Below the pieces are notes generated by a model, which saw only the letters and a program-made list of their open reading frames with translations, was not told the DNA's origin and ran no database searches. DNA of 64,000 nt from Lineolata rhizophorae (lineage: Eukaryota > Ascomycota > Dothideomycetes > Lineolatales > Lineolataceae), in NCBI GenBank assembly GCA_010093515.1, contig MU001680.1, positions 1,036,104 through 1,100,103 of the forward strand, read 5' to 3'. The first letter of the stretch is position 1. The number at the start of each line of letters is the position of its first letter. Made by a program: the position numbers and the translations under genes. Positions 1-11,900 of the stretch are shown one piece after another.

Positions 1-1732
1 TGTGCCGACGGGCAGCACGACGTGGGCGCTTCTGCCGCGCAGCACGGCGCGCACGACGGCCTCGGCCACCGTCTCCTTCTCGAGCGCGTACGCCAGAAAG
101 CCGTCCCCCTCGTCGAACCCGCGGAAGAGCTCGGTGCGCACGTAGCCCTGCAGCACGGCGACGGTGCGCACGCGGTCCGCCCGCGGGTGCGTCGACACGG
201 CCAGGTCCGCGTGCAGCGTCTCGTGCAGCGCCAGCGCCGCCGCCTTGCTCGCCGAGTACGGGTTCATGCCCGGCGCCGCAATGTAGGCCGCCACCGAGGC
301 CACGGTGACCACCATGCCGTGGTTGGCCGCCGCCATGGCCGGCACGAAGGCCCGGTGCAGCGCGTAGTGCGAGAGCGCGTTGACGGCGAAGACGGCGCGC
401 ACGTTGGACGGCGCGAAGGCGGTGGCGTCGCCGGGCGCGTCCGGGACGCAGGATGGCGGCGAGGAGGAAGATGACGACGAGGAGGCGGCGTCCTTGTCGC
501 CGGCAGTCGGCGGCTTCGAGGGCTGCGATAGGACGTTGCCGGCGTGTCCGCCGATGCCGGCGTTGTTGATGAAGATGGTAGGCGCGGCGCCGAAGGCGGC
601 CGCGGCCTCGGAGGTAGCGGAGGCGATCGACTCGTGGGAGCCGAGGTCGCAGTAGACGTAGCGGACGGTTGGGGGAGCTGGAGGAGAGGGTGGTTAGTCG
701 GGGCGGAGAAGATGGTTGCATGTTGACCGCTGTATTGGCGAATGAACGTGAAGGAAGGGCTGATGGTGGTACAGGTTTGACAACAGTAGAACAACGGGCT
801 GGTGATCACGCCGGATCCTAGAGGGAATACGCTCGCGAATGAGAGTCCAACGGATAGATGACATATCGTGACGACGAATGAAGCAATTGAAAAGCATAAC
901 GCGACCAAAGAGGAACGTAGAATGAGACGTCACCTACCTTCATAAGTCAGCTCCCTCACGTCCAACACCACGACCTTGATCCCCCTCTCCGCCATGAGCA
1001 ACACGACGCACTTTCCGATGCCATCACTGCCGCCCGTCACCACCACAACCTCCTTCTCCCAGTCGTACTTGTCGCTCGTCCAGTTGTTCAGCACGCCGTC
1101 GTCCAGGAAGCGCCGGAGCCGGTCCAGGACGCCGAGCGCGAACAGCGCGCGTAGGGCAACGTGCTTCTTGGGGTGCGCGAGGAGAAGCGGATGGCCGCGC
1201 GACGTGTAGCGGAAGGCGGCGAGGATGGCGAAGGTGAGGTAGGGGTTCAGGACGGTGCATTGGATGAGCCTGAGTACGGTGTCGAAGGTGAAGCCTGTGG
1301 TTGGGGTCAGTCGTGTGGGTCGGCGACGCAGCCTGTAGAATTGGGCGGGAAGTAAGAGCTCCCTAGCAAGCTGAAGATAACCATAGGAGCCTGCAGTAGT
1401 AGGCGACGAAGAGAAATCAAGGTAAATACGAAACCCGCAACGAAACAACTGAGTTTAACAATGTAAGATGGACGCTAGTAGATGGTGATCTGTGCATGAG
1501 GCATCAAAAGCTCCTGAAAAGGACAATTTCGTCGTAGAGAAGCATTCAAGAAACAACCAAGCTTTGAACCCTCGAACAGTTAAAAAGAAAACGAAGAAAG
1601 CTTTGCCATAGAATCAACCGTGTCGCAAAAATGAAGCCACCAAAATAGACGGTAATCCAATGAAAAAGCCTCAATTGAAATCGCGTCGTACTCACCCTCC
1701 CGCCCCAACTTCCACTCGCTCCTCAACGGCAT
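1..1732 (-). CDS. Short-chain dehydrogenase/reductase (RDH10/SDR16C-like), 3' end beyond window
   Basis: NAD(P)-dependent oxidoreductase of the classical SDR fold, probably acting on a lipid or retinoid-like alcohol/ketone at a membrane. Predicted exons: 1732-1696, 1294-938 and 677 to the edge, giving 357 codons so far. Both introns have good sites (GTGAGT...ACAG; GTAGGT...CCAG) and each joins phase 1 to phase 2, so the frame is kept. A hydrophobic N-terminal stretch (LNPYLTFAILAAF) precedes the cofactor motif TGGSDGIG near 1020. Exon 3 carries NNAGIGG, the catalytic Ser in ASVAAY and the YSASK catalytic Tyr/Lys pair near 250. A Ser-run insert sits between NNAG and the next helix (420-490). 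The start at 1732 was chosen because it splices to give REGFTFDTVLRL, a junction typical of the fungal family. Substrate unknown. The first intron (401 nt) is long for this lineage. Confidence 0.85.
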
Positions 1733-2944
1733 CGTATCGAACCTTCTATCTCGGTCTGTTACCGAGCGGAAACTCCAAATCTCCACCGAGCAAGAAAGAA
1801 GACAAACCGCAACGTGAACACCAACCGCGCAAATCACTACGTGTAGTTGCAGCGCCTTTGCCTGTCAGTCCGTCAGTTTACCAGCTAGCCACGCGACAGC
1901 GCGAATCCAGTCCAGCCCAGCCCGTTCGGTAGGTACTTCCCGCCAGCAGCCGCAGGTCGCGGCGCCCACCCTCCGCGCGACTATATAATCTCCTTCGCAG
2001 GCGCAACGCCGGCCCCCAAACTGACGTGCCGGCGCCGGCGCCCGCCTTTCGCGCGCGGCGTTCGCCCCGTAATAGGCCCGGCCGGATCGGGGACCTGGCG
2101 TCCGGGCGCGCGGGGTAAGCTGATGGCGGGCCTCGCGGCGCGGCGCGTCGGATGCAGGGCCAGCGTGCGGGGCGGGGGAGGCTGCCAAGGTTTGGGGAGG
2201 CGGAATGGAAGAAGAGGGACGTTGAGGATGGGAGGGGGAGAGGACGTGTTGGATGTGGTCCGTCTGGAACGGCGACTCGATGGAGTTATGCTATATAGGC
2301 GCGCCGCAGGGGCGCAGATAGCGTCGTAGCTTCCCTTAACGCGGGTAGAGCGCTGTAAAGCGCGCTACGACGTCGTGTTGTAGATTACACGGTAGGTCGA
2401 CGGAAGGAGACGGCTATCCAAGTGGATGGCCACGATGCTACCACGATTGAGATAAAACAGGGCCGTTGATTGAACGGCTGTTCCGTCTCGTCTCACCTCG
2501 TCGCGCAGCTGGTCGCCTGCTTAATGCTTGATATTTCCCTCCAATCACTCGTCACATGAAACCGATGGCAGAATACGCTCAACGTAGACCTAAATGTAGC
2601 AATTAACCGGCCGTTCCATTAGCTTACAAAAATATTTTGTCTATGCCGTAGCTAGCAGACCATGTCCAGACGAACCAAAAAGGGAAGAGCAAACAAAGAG
2701 AAAGAAACATAGCGCGAACCAGTTCACTCTCCCAAACCCCCAAATCGTCCCGTCACACCGCAACCGAACAAATTCACCAGAAAACAACCCGGTATAAAAA
2801 AAGCCATAAAAAATAAGGGAAGTTCCCTCAGCCAAAATAAACACCTCCCAAGACACAATACTTCATTCCCCACACCGAAGATCCTGAGACCCCAAAGAGA
2901 CTCGCCTGAACGATCGCTCAACCCCATCAACCCATTACCCTCCT
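1733..2944. other. Intergenic region, no gene recognised
   Basis: This region is upstream of the dehydrogenase and downstream of the giant gene. It is GC-rich around 1950-2200 and AT-leaning after 2520. Only short overlapping frames with no recognisable motif are present. It should hold the dehydrogenase promoter and the 3' UTR of the giant gene. Confidence 0.6.
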
Positions 2945-5900
2945 TCACTCCTCTTCTTCATCTACGTCCATCCCCTCAGGCGCCACGCTGGACGCGCTCC
3001 TCCGCGCGCTCCCCGCCCCGGCGTCCATGTCCATAGCCCCGCTCATGACCCTGACCACCTTCTTGCTCTGCGGCCGCGCGACCAGCACCTGCGCCGGGCA
3101 GACGACGATCTCGTCCTCGCCCTCGCCAAGGTCGTCCCCCTTCTTGACCACGAGCGGGAACAGCACCACCTTGACGACGGCGCCGCGCGCCTCGAGCTCC
3201 TCGTTGGAGCTGGTCTCGCCCGACCGCTCGTTCATCAGCGCTGCGTTGAAGTGCACTTTGCGCACCAGGTCGCCCGTGCGCGCGTCGTACTCGGGCTCCA
3301 GCGGCGGCAGCATGATGTACTCGGCCCGTTGCGCCCGCATCTCGATAGACAGGTCCACCGCCAGCCCCACCACCTTGCGTAGCGAGTCGAGCGCCTGCCC
3401 GCGCAGGTGCGCCGGCGGCGGCAGCAACGCCTCCAGCGTACCGAAGATCTCCTGCACCACGGCCTCGGTGTCCTGCGCGCGCTGGGCCAAAAAGGCTTCG
3501 CGCCGTGACAGCAGCGTCAGCGTGATGGCGCGCCACTGGGCGACAGCGCGAACGGGACCTGCACGATGCCTGTTAGCCCCTTGCCGTTTCGGCAGCGGAG
3601 GAGGGGGAGGACATGGATACGTACCGACTTCTGTCAGCGTCTTCTCGAGCGCCTTCAGCTTCTGCCGTTGCTCGCGGTCCATGCCGAACAGGTAGCGAGT
3701 GAAGACGTACTCCCAGATCATGCGCATCACCACCGACATGAAGACGTCGCGGCGCTTCTTCCTGTCCTCGAGGAGGAGATCCACGTCGGTGCCGTCGAGG
3801 ATCGCATTGTCGAGCCGCTCCTCGATCTTAGGATTCGAGATCTCCGTCGACAGCCGGCACGCTCGCGAGTCGGAGAACTTGGAGAAGCGCATCACCCACT
3901 GCTGCACGTGCTGGCACAGCTGCTGACACGCCGTGTCGAAGTAGTCCTCGTCGCGGAAGGTGAGGAAGTCGTCCCCTTGGTTCTGCGTCCGGATTTGCTC
4001 CTGCAGGGTGCGGATCTGGTCCATGGCTTCTTCAAGCTCCTGCGATAGCCGGCCAATCTCCTCGTTCTTGTCGCGCAGCGCGTTGGCGATCTCGTCGCGC
4101 ACGATCTGCTCCATGCCGCCCGAGAGCTCGTCGTGCTGTTGGCGGAGCTGCTCAAGCTCGCGGGTCGAGTCCGTCCATTGCTTCCGGGCGTGCTCGGCGT
4201 CCTGCCGGGACTCGCGCCACTGCTCCTGGGCGTGCTCCACCTCTTCCTGGAGGGTGGCATAGCGGTTGTTGGTGTCGGCGGCAAGGTTCGCGTTCTGCTG
4301 CTTGAGCGTCTCGTTGACATCCGTCAAGCGGGCCACTTCGGCCTGGAGGGACTCGAGCAAGGTCCTGACGCGCGCAATCTCCTCGTCCTTGGCGCGGACC
4401 TCCTCGTCACGTGCGGCGACCGCTTCGGCGATGGCGTGGGTCTGGTTGTCCTGGAGGAAAGCGCCCGACCGTTCGGCAGTCGCCTTGGCCTCTTGCAGGG
4501 CGTTGTTCTCGGCCGCGAGCTGGTCGAGGCGCGCCTCGAGATCCATGATGTGCATGCTCTGTCGCTTGCGCACGCTGGGCGGGCGCGTGGGCGATATCGG
4601 CGACCCTTGCGCGTCACCCCATCCCTCCTGGGCGCCGGGCGGGCGCGTGTCAGCCGAGGACTGCCCATCGAAATTCCATCGCGAGAAGCCGTGCGGCACG
4701 GGGGGCGGGCGGGGAGCACTTACGTAGACATCGCTCATGCCAGCGGCGCGCGTGCGGCCCGCGCCCTTGACGACGCGCTCGGGGTGGGAGGTGGTTGGTG
4801 TTGCGGAGCGCGACGCGGCCGGGGGCGGGTCGAGCGCGATGTGGGCGTGGTGGCTTGGCCCGAGCTTGGCGGCCGAGTTGGCCCGGGCCTCGCCGAGCCG
4901 GCTCGCCGCGCGCAGGTCACCTGACAGGCTGCGGTCGACGCGCCGCAGTGGCGGTGTCGCCGACCGGTGGCTGAGCACGCTGCCCGGCCGCAGCACGTGC
5001 TCCGGCGTCGTGAGCCGCCCGATGCTGCCGCCCGACCGCTCCACCGCCGACCGGTCGCTGTGCGCGCTGGGCGGCCGCCGCTGCTCGCTCTCGCGCCGCC
5101 TCGAGTAGTTGCTCGCCGCGCTCGGCGAGTGGAGGTCGCCGGCCGCGCGCTGCTCGCTCGGCCGCCGCTTCGCAGGGTCGTCGCGCGGCGACCTGCTCAT
5201 TGAGACCGTCTCCCGCTCCTCGTCGACCGCCGGCCAGTCCAGCCGAGACAGGATGTCGTCGGTCGACAGCGGGCTCTTGGAACGGGCTTGCCGGTCGTCC
5301 CCGGGAGACATGCTGGACGACCGCGAGGCCGCCCGCAGGTCGTCTATCGGCGTGCCCGTCCGCCTGAGCGATTTGACTCCCCTCTCCGGCGCCCCGACGT
5401 CCGTGACGGCCCGGCTTTTCTTCAGCAGAGGCGAGTCCTCCGGCGTGTACTCCCTGATGGTGTCCAGGGGGGTACCAGGCGATCTCATGTGAGATCTTGA
5501 CACGGGGCTGAAGGTGCGGTCCATGGGAGACGCCCTGTCGGAGGGATCACCGAATAGCGACGGCCTGTCCTCGTGTGTCTCCAGCGAGCGCGCATCGTAC
5601 TCTTGAGAGGGTCGCTCGATGGAAAGGCGAGGGCGTTCCGCGGACCGAGGTGGCGATTTGTCCGCTTCTAATGACTCTGCGATTGACCATTGAGTAAACT
5701 GCCTGTTGCGGGCTTCTTGGGACGAGGGAGACGAATGGAATAGATACGACGTACGGTCTTTTGACGTCGGGTCGAGGTTCGAAGGTGACTGTCTATCGTC
5801 GGGCATGATATCTGGGAGCGACGGGCTGCGCGATTGTTCCCGTTCGGGTTCGGGTTCGGGTTCGGGCGCAGGCTCAGATCTAGGTTCTGTCTCTTCAATT

Positions 5901-8900
5901 TGGCGGCTCTCGCCCGATGGTCCATCGTGATGCTCGTGTGACATCCGCCTCTCGCTGATAACTGGCAGCCCGCCATTCGACTGTTCACCCTTATTGACGA
6001 CGTTTACATCCCAATCTGAATCCACCTCAAGCGAGACTCGAAGCGGGTCGGCTGAAGAGGAGCTGGTCGTATTTCCTTTCAAAGACGGAGAGTCTCTCAC
6101 AGAATCAGGAGCAGACTTGCTCGGAGCCACGGATTCCGGCCGAGATGCCGCGGGGCTGTCATGATATCCGCTGTCCCGGACAACTCGTGACGAAGGTCCG
6201 GGTCCAGAGATGACGGGAGAATCACCAACCTGTACGGCACTGTCACGATCACGTGGGAAAGCCCACGTAGGCTCAAAAGCTCTGGCTAGTGATTTGGGCG
6301 AAGGCGCAGGCTCGGCGCGGGAGCTTTCCCCCACTTCAGGGATGTTCTCGGCCGCTCTCGTTGTCTCGGTGCCAGTTTGGGGTTGGCTGACTTGGCGAGG
6401 CTGTTGCTCGGGCGCTTGGGATATAGGCTGATGCTCCTCGGACAACGATCTTATATCTTTCGTCTCTGCCCTCTTGTCTTTATGGTGCTGACCCTCTTCT
6501 CGGGCGAAGGATGCAGGGGCTCGCCGTTTGACGCGTTCCAATCCAGGGAAAATATTGGATATCATACCAGGGCCAGCAGCCCTCTTAATACCCTCGTTTG
6601 CTCGCGGCGGGGACCTCTCCGTGGCGGCAGGCGACTCTGCTCGGGTTTTATCAAGCGGATGGTCTTGCGGGATATCATTACGGGCAAGGCCTTCTGTGCT
6701 CGTAGCCCCGACCGGGCCAACTTTTTCGACTGATGGCGCTTTAGTTACCTCTCCTTCAACCCCCTTCGCAATTTCTTCTGCGTTCGGCGCCTCCTTTTCT
6801 TGTTCAATTTCTCCAACGGTTTCTCCCTCTTTGCCCACTTCCATTTCCCCACCCTCCTTGTCCTTTGACAATCTAGAAGCGGTACCCGCAGTTGCAGCAC
6901 CAATGGCAGCCGCCCCGCCAGCAGCGCCTAAAGATTCGGATACCGAAACGTCTTCACTTGCTTCTTCCATTTCCTTTCCCTTCTTGGCTTTCTTGCCCTT
7001 CTTGCCCTTTTTCTTTTGCAAGGACTCAGGACCCGGTTTCGGCTCCTTTTCAATGTCCTGTAGCTGAGTGATGTCCCTCTCAACAGCTCCGAGCCCAGTG
7101 TTTTCTTGAGGAGGTTCCTTTGTTTCCCGAGTCTCTAATTGCTTCTGCTTTTGCTTGGCCTTTTTGCCTTTCTTCCCTTTAGGCTTGGGCTCGAAGACCC
7201 ATTCATCCTCTCCGGCCTCGACAGGTTTGGGTGGTTCCTCCAAGGGTATGGCCTCAGGCTCAGGCTGGGCAGGCTCTATAACCTCGACCTTTTCAATTGA
7301 GCGAGGAGGTTCTACGGCTTCAACTGCGGCTTCCTCGCCAGTCTGCTCTGGTTTCTCCAAACCCACCATTGGGCGTTCTTCGATCGTTGGCAATGAAGGA
7401 GCAGTGGTCTGAGGCACCTGTGGTTCCTCGATAGGAGTAGCAAAGCTCGGCGTTTCTGTGGTAGAGCTTTCCACACCTGGAGTCTCCCGCGCGGATTCAA
7501 ATGCCGGAGTTTCTGTAGTAAGAGATTCGTCGGCAAGGGCGTCAGCCACACTGGAATCGCCTTTGGTTTCCTTCTTGCCTTTCTTTGTGGATGGCATTGT
7601 GAAATAGTCTTGGGCGGGCCGATCTTCTTGCGCAGGTAGTTCGAATTGTCTGTCTCGCACGTCTAGGCTTGGAGGTGCTTCAGTTGTCGGGCTGGGTAGA
7701 TCACTCAAACCATGGAGCGGTTCGAACATAGACTTATCAATTCCCTCCTTCGCGGGCTCTGGAGTAAGATCTTGACCGCCTGGTTCGGCCGGTTCGGCCA
7801 ACTCTGGAGCGATGTCTTGAATTGGCATTTGTTTCTTTTTGCCTTTCTTCCTTTTCGACTTCGGGATAGAGACAAGATCTCCTTCCTCAGGTTCCAAAGG
7901 ATCGGAGGAACGCCGTTGCTGGGTGAACATTGGATCTTGTAGAACGACGTTAGGATCAAAGCTAGGTTCACTCGATCCTGCCATGATGGGCTCGCCAACG
8001 CCAACAATGATAGGTTCTCCGCCATGCGCGATCTCCCGTTCGATTGCCTCCGTAGGCGGAACCACATCTTCAGGAGTCTGGGACGCTTTGCTTTTCTTGC
8101 CCTTATTCTTGTTGCTCCTCCTGGACATCGAAAGAGCTTCCTCGGGAGCCGCTTCAGCGACTGATCCGGAGGATGAGGACCGCCGGTGGAATGAGGAGTC
8201 ACCCATGACAATTTCGGGATCAAACCCAGCACGTCTTAATCCCTCCGCTGCTACTGCGGTAAGCTCGATGTCGTGATGCGACGTCGGTCCAGGCGGTTTC
8301 TCTGTATGCTCCCCAGACCTGGCAAGCTCTCTTGGCTCTATAGGTTCAGTAATTTCCCGAGGCTCGGTAGGTTCCTGAAGCCGAGTGGGCTCTTCGAGTT
8401 CCCCCGGTTCTTGAAGTATACCTGGCTCCCGAGGTCCGCTCGTTTCTTGGAGTTCGGTCGGTTTCTGAGATTCAGCAGGCTCCTGAAGCTCAACAAGCCG
8501 CCGAGTTTCTGGAAGTTCCCGAGAAATGATAGGTTTGGTGAGTTCTACAGGCTCGGTAGGTCCCTGAGGTGCGATAGGTTCTGTAGGCTCTATCGACTTG
8601 ATGGTTTCCGGAGACACTATAGGTTCAGTAGGTTCTGCACTATCAACGGGTTCTTTAGACTCGGTAGGCTCTGCAAGTTCGGTAGCTTCCACAGGTGCGG
8701 TTGGTTTTTCAGGCTCAGCAAGCTCCATGGATCGGGCTGGCTCCGCGGTCTTTGTTGGCTCCGTTGGCTGAGTAGACTCCACATCCTTGGCTGGCCCGAC
8801 AACTTTGGTCGGCCCAGTTTCGATCTCCTCAGCCACCGTTCCGTCCTCTGCCGACTGAATAGGAAGAGAGATGCCGGCAGGAAGCGCCTCGGGCTCTTCG

Positions 8901-11900
8901 AGTGCCATCTTGTTCTTCTTGCCTTTCTTACCCTTCTTGTCCTTCTTCGACATGAAGAACTCCGGCTCATCCGAAGGCCTAGATTTTGGTGCCTCGATGG
9001 TGCTTTGCGTTATCTCTACGGACGCGTCATCCCGAGGCTGCGGTTGTTCAACTGAGGGTTCCCCTGTAACTGGCCGCTCCGCCAGAAGACTCTCTTCTCT
9101 TGCGAGCGGTTGTTCTTCCATAGCGGTCGTCTCTTCTGGCAATTTCTTTTCCGGGAGTTCTTCATGGAAAGGCCCTGATTCAACATCCTCAACCGGAACG
9201 ACGAGGCCATCATCTGGTGGGATATCGGTAGCTTTAGCAACGGCTTCTCTGTGCGTTACCGGGGCACCTTCGGGAACCGGTTTGGCCGCTTCTTCGGACG
9301 TAGGAGGCCCAGGAAGGCTAACATTTTCTTCCCGACGTTCCTCCTGTTCGACGGGCTCCACGAATCCACGGTCAGAAATTGACTCGGCAACGGGTCCTTC
9401 TGGGAGAGTTGGCTTGACTTCCTCCGGAGAGGTAGGTTCAACAGCTGGTGCAGACGATTCGTCCTTGAGTGTAGCTCCCTTGGCTGCAGCACCAGCTTTG
9501 GCCTTCTTTGCTTTCTTCGCCTTGCGCTTCTCCTTGCTTGACTGGAGCTTGAACCCATCCGCTGGCACGGTTTGAGCCTCACGAGAAGTAATTTCCTCTT
9601 TTGGAGCCGAAGGAGATGGAATCATAGCGGGCTCTGAGGCGCCAATGTTGTCTTGTCCGAGCGACCGAGCATTCGCTTCGACGGCCGGCCCAGCCTCACT
9701 TTCCGTTATCAAGGGTTCCAAAGGCGTTTCTTTATGCACATCGCTCTTAGATATCAGTGCGCCGGCTTCCTCTTTCGCCACCTCGGCATGTTCCTCTGCC
9801 GTATCAAAGGGAGCGGCTTCTGGAATATCCACACTTTTGCTCGGCTCCGCGGAGGGCTGCGCTAGCTGCACTGCAGGTCCCACTTCCGCTTCATCTGCGT
9901 GCTTTGTCACATGCGAAACCTCTTCGTAGCCTATAGAAGGAGTTCGAGGCTCCGCACCGGTGTTGTCAGGAGCGGCTTGTCGGGTACTATCAGCAGGGTC
10001 TTGCAGGTCGGACGTAGGAACCCTAGGCAACGCCTCAGTGTGAGGGGCAGCGTCGACCTCTGGTTCCGGCGATAACGGCGGGGCGTTCGCCCCTTCAGCC
10101 GTAATAGGTGCAACGGCTTCAACCGTTCCGTGTTCGTTCAATGGCGTTTCGAAAACTGGTTCCACTGCAGTTGCGACACGTTGTTCACTAGCCTCACTTG
10201 CCCTGTCATTGGATAAATCACCGATTGGCTGGATGACTTCGGGTTCTGACTGAGCTAGTTGGCCGAGCTGCCCGTAGCCTGGTGCCTGACCGATGGTGTC
10301 CGTTGATTCGAGAGCCTTTGATTTTCGCTTCTCCCTCCGTTTGTCCTTCTTACTCCTTTTGCCTGTTTCAGCCTCGGGTTCTCCTTGGCGCCTCTCCGCT
10401 TCCTTAAGAGCTGCTTCGGGTTCCCCGGCCACTGGAGAGGTTGAAGGCGTTAACTTGGACTTTCCGTTTTCACCCTCCTTCGCGGGCAACTCCTCCCAAA
10501 TGGTTCCCGTCGCCTGCACTTGAGGAGACTCGGAAGTTGCCGCCGCCATATCATCGAAAGATTGCGCCCTGGACATATTGTCGCTAACTGGCGTCTTGTA
10601 AACATCAGCACCCGAGGACCCAACTTCAGCTGGTTGGGCGGCTTCGGCGAACTGTGGTGTAGCGGGGGCTGAAGTATCTTTCGATTTTTTGCCTTTCTTG
10701 CCTTTCTTCCCTTTCAGCTTCGAAACCGGCCAAAGCTCATCAAACGATTGCTCCACTGCTGTGATCTCTTGAGGCTCAAACTTTTGCGAGGTCTCGAGCT
10801 CTTCGTGCACATCCTTCCGGTCATCACTAATCTCAGCTTCAGACATATTCGGCGCTCCCATCGCTGCAGGTGTCGGCTGAACAACAGACTGTTCCGCGCC
10901 CGTCGGTTCTACAGTTACGCTGTCGGAAGTTGAGGCTACATGAGGTTCTGCAACAGGTCCGGGTGTACGAGTCTCGTCGAAAGAGTGTTCCTTGGGAACA
11001 TGTTCGTCGCCACGAGCCTCCTGAAAGCTCATCTCAGGGATAGCAGGGGATTCTGGAGGAGATCCGTCCAATTGAGGCATTCCCGAATGCAAGTCTTCGT
11101 CTTGAAGCACTCTCGATTCTGCTCCAAGTACAGGAGACTTTCCGGCTTGTTGGCCCTCATTACGCGGCGTCTCAAAAGGATCAAGACGTGAATGTTCTGC
11201 CCGAAGATTCTCAACCAAAGGCTCTTCCATCGGAGGCCCTTCCACCGCATGCTCCGGAGACAAGCCTACTCGAGACAATTCTTTTGGGGCCGTTCCTTCT
11301 TGGAGCATCTCTTCCTGAGGCCCCTCCCCTCGAGGCGTTTCTTGAGGTATCTCTTGAGACGTCTCTCCTCGAGGCGTCCGTTCCGGTGGCATCTTGCGAG
11401 GCATCTCATGAAGCTCTTCAATATGAGGTTCCTCCGGGAAAGTTTTTTCGACGCCTTGGTTTAGAGCGGAGATTTCTCCTAAACGGCCCCACTTAACTTC
11501 TTCGACCTCTGTTTCAGCCTCCGGTTGCCTGATCTCCGATGAGACGTCTACCGAGTCTTCCACCGCTTGTTCTAACGGGGCAGTCTGTGGGACGGAAACC
11601 CCTCCTTTCGGCTTGCCCTCTCTGCCTTCCCGCTTTGCTGGTCTAGCCCACTCCTCTTCGCTGGTAGGTCCCATGACGGTGGTCTCCTGCATGGGAGTTT
11701 CTTGAACTGTATACGGAGTTTCGAGTTCCAGCCCTTCTGCAAAAGCTGTGGATTCAGGCATATTGACCGTAGGGTGAGTTGGTGTTTCCTCTCCTGCAGG
11801 CTCCTGTGCAACGTTCGGAACTTCTTTCGAGGAAAGTTCTGGTTCTAAAATTGGGCTCTGTGGGACCGATGTTTTGCGCCTAGCTTTTGGCCTTTCACCT

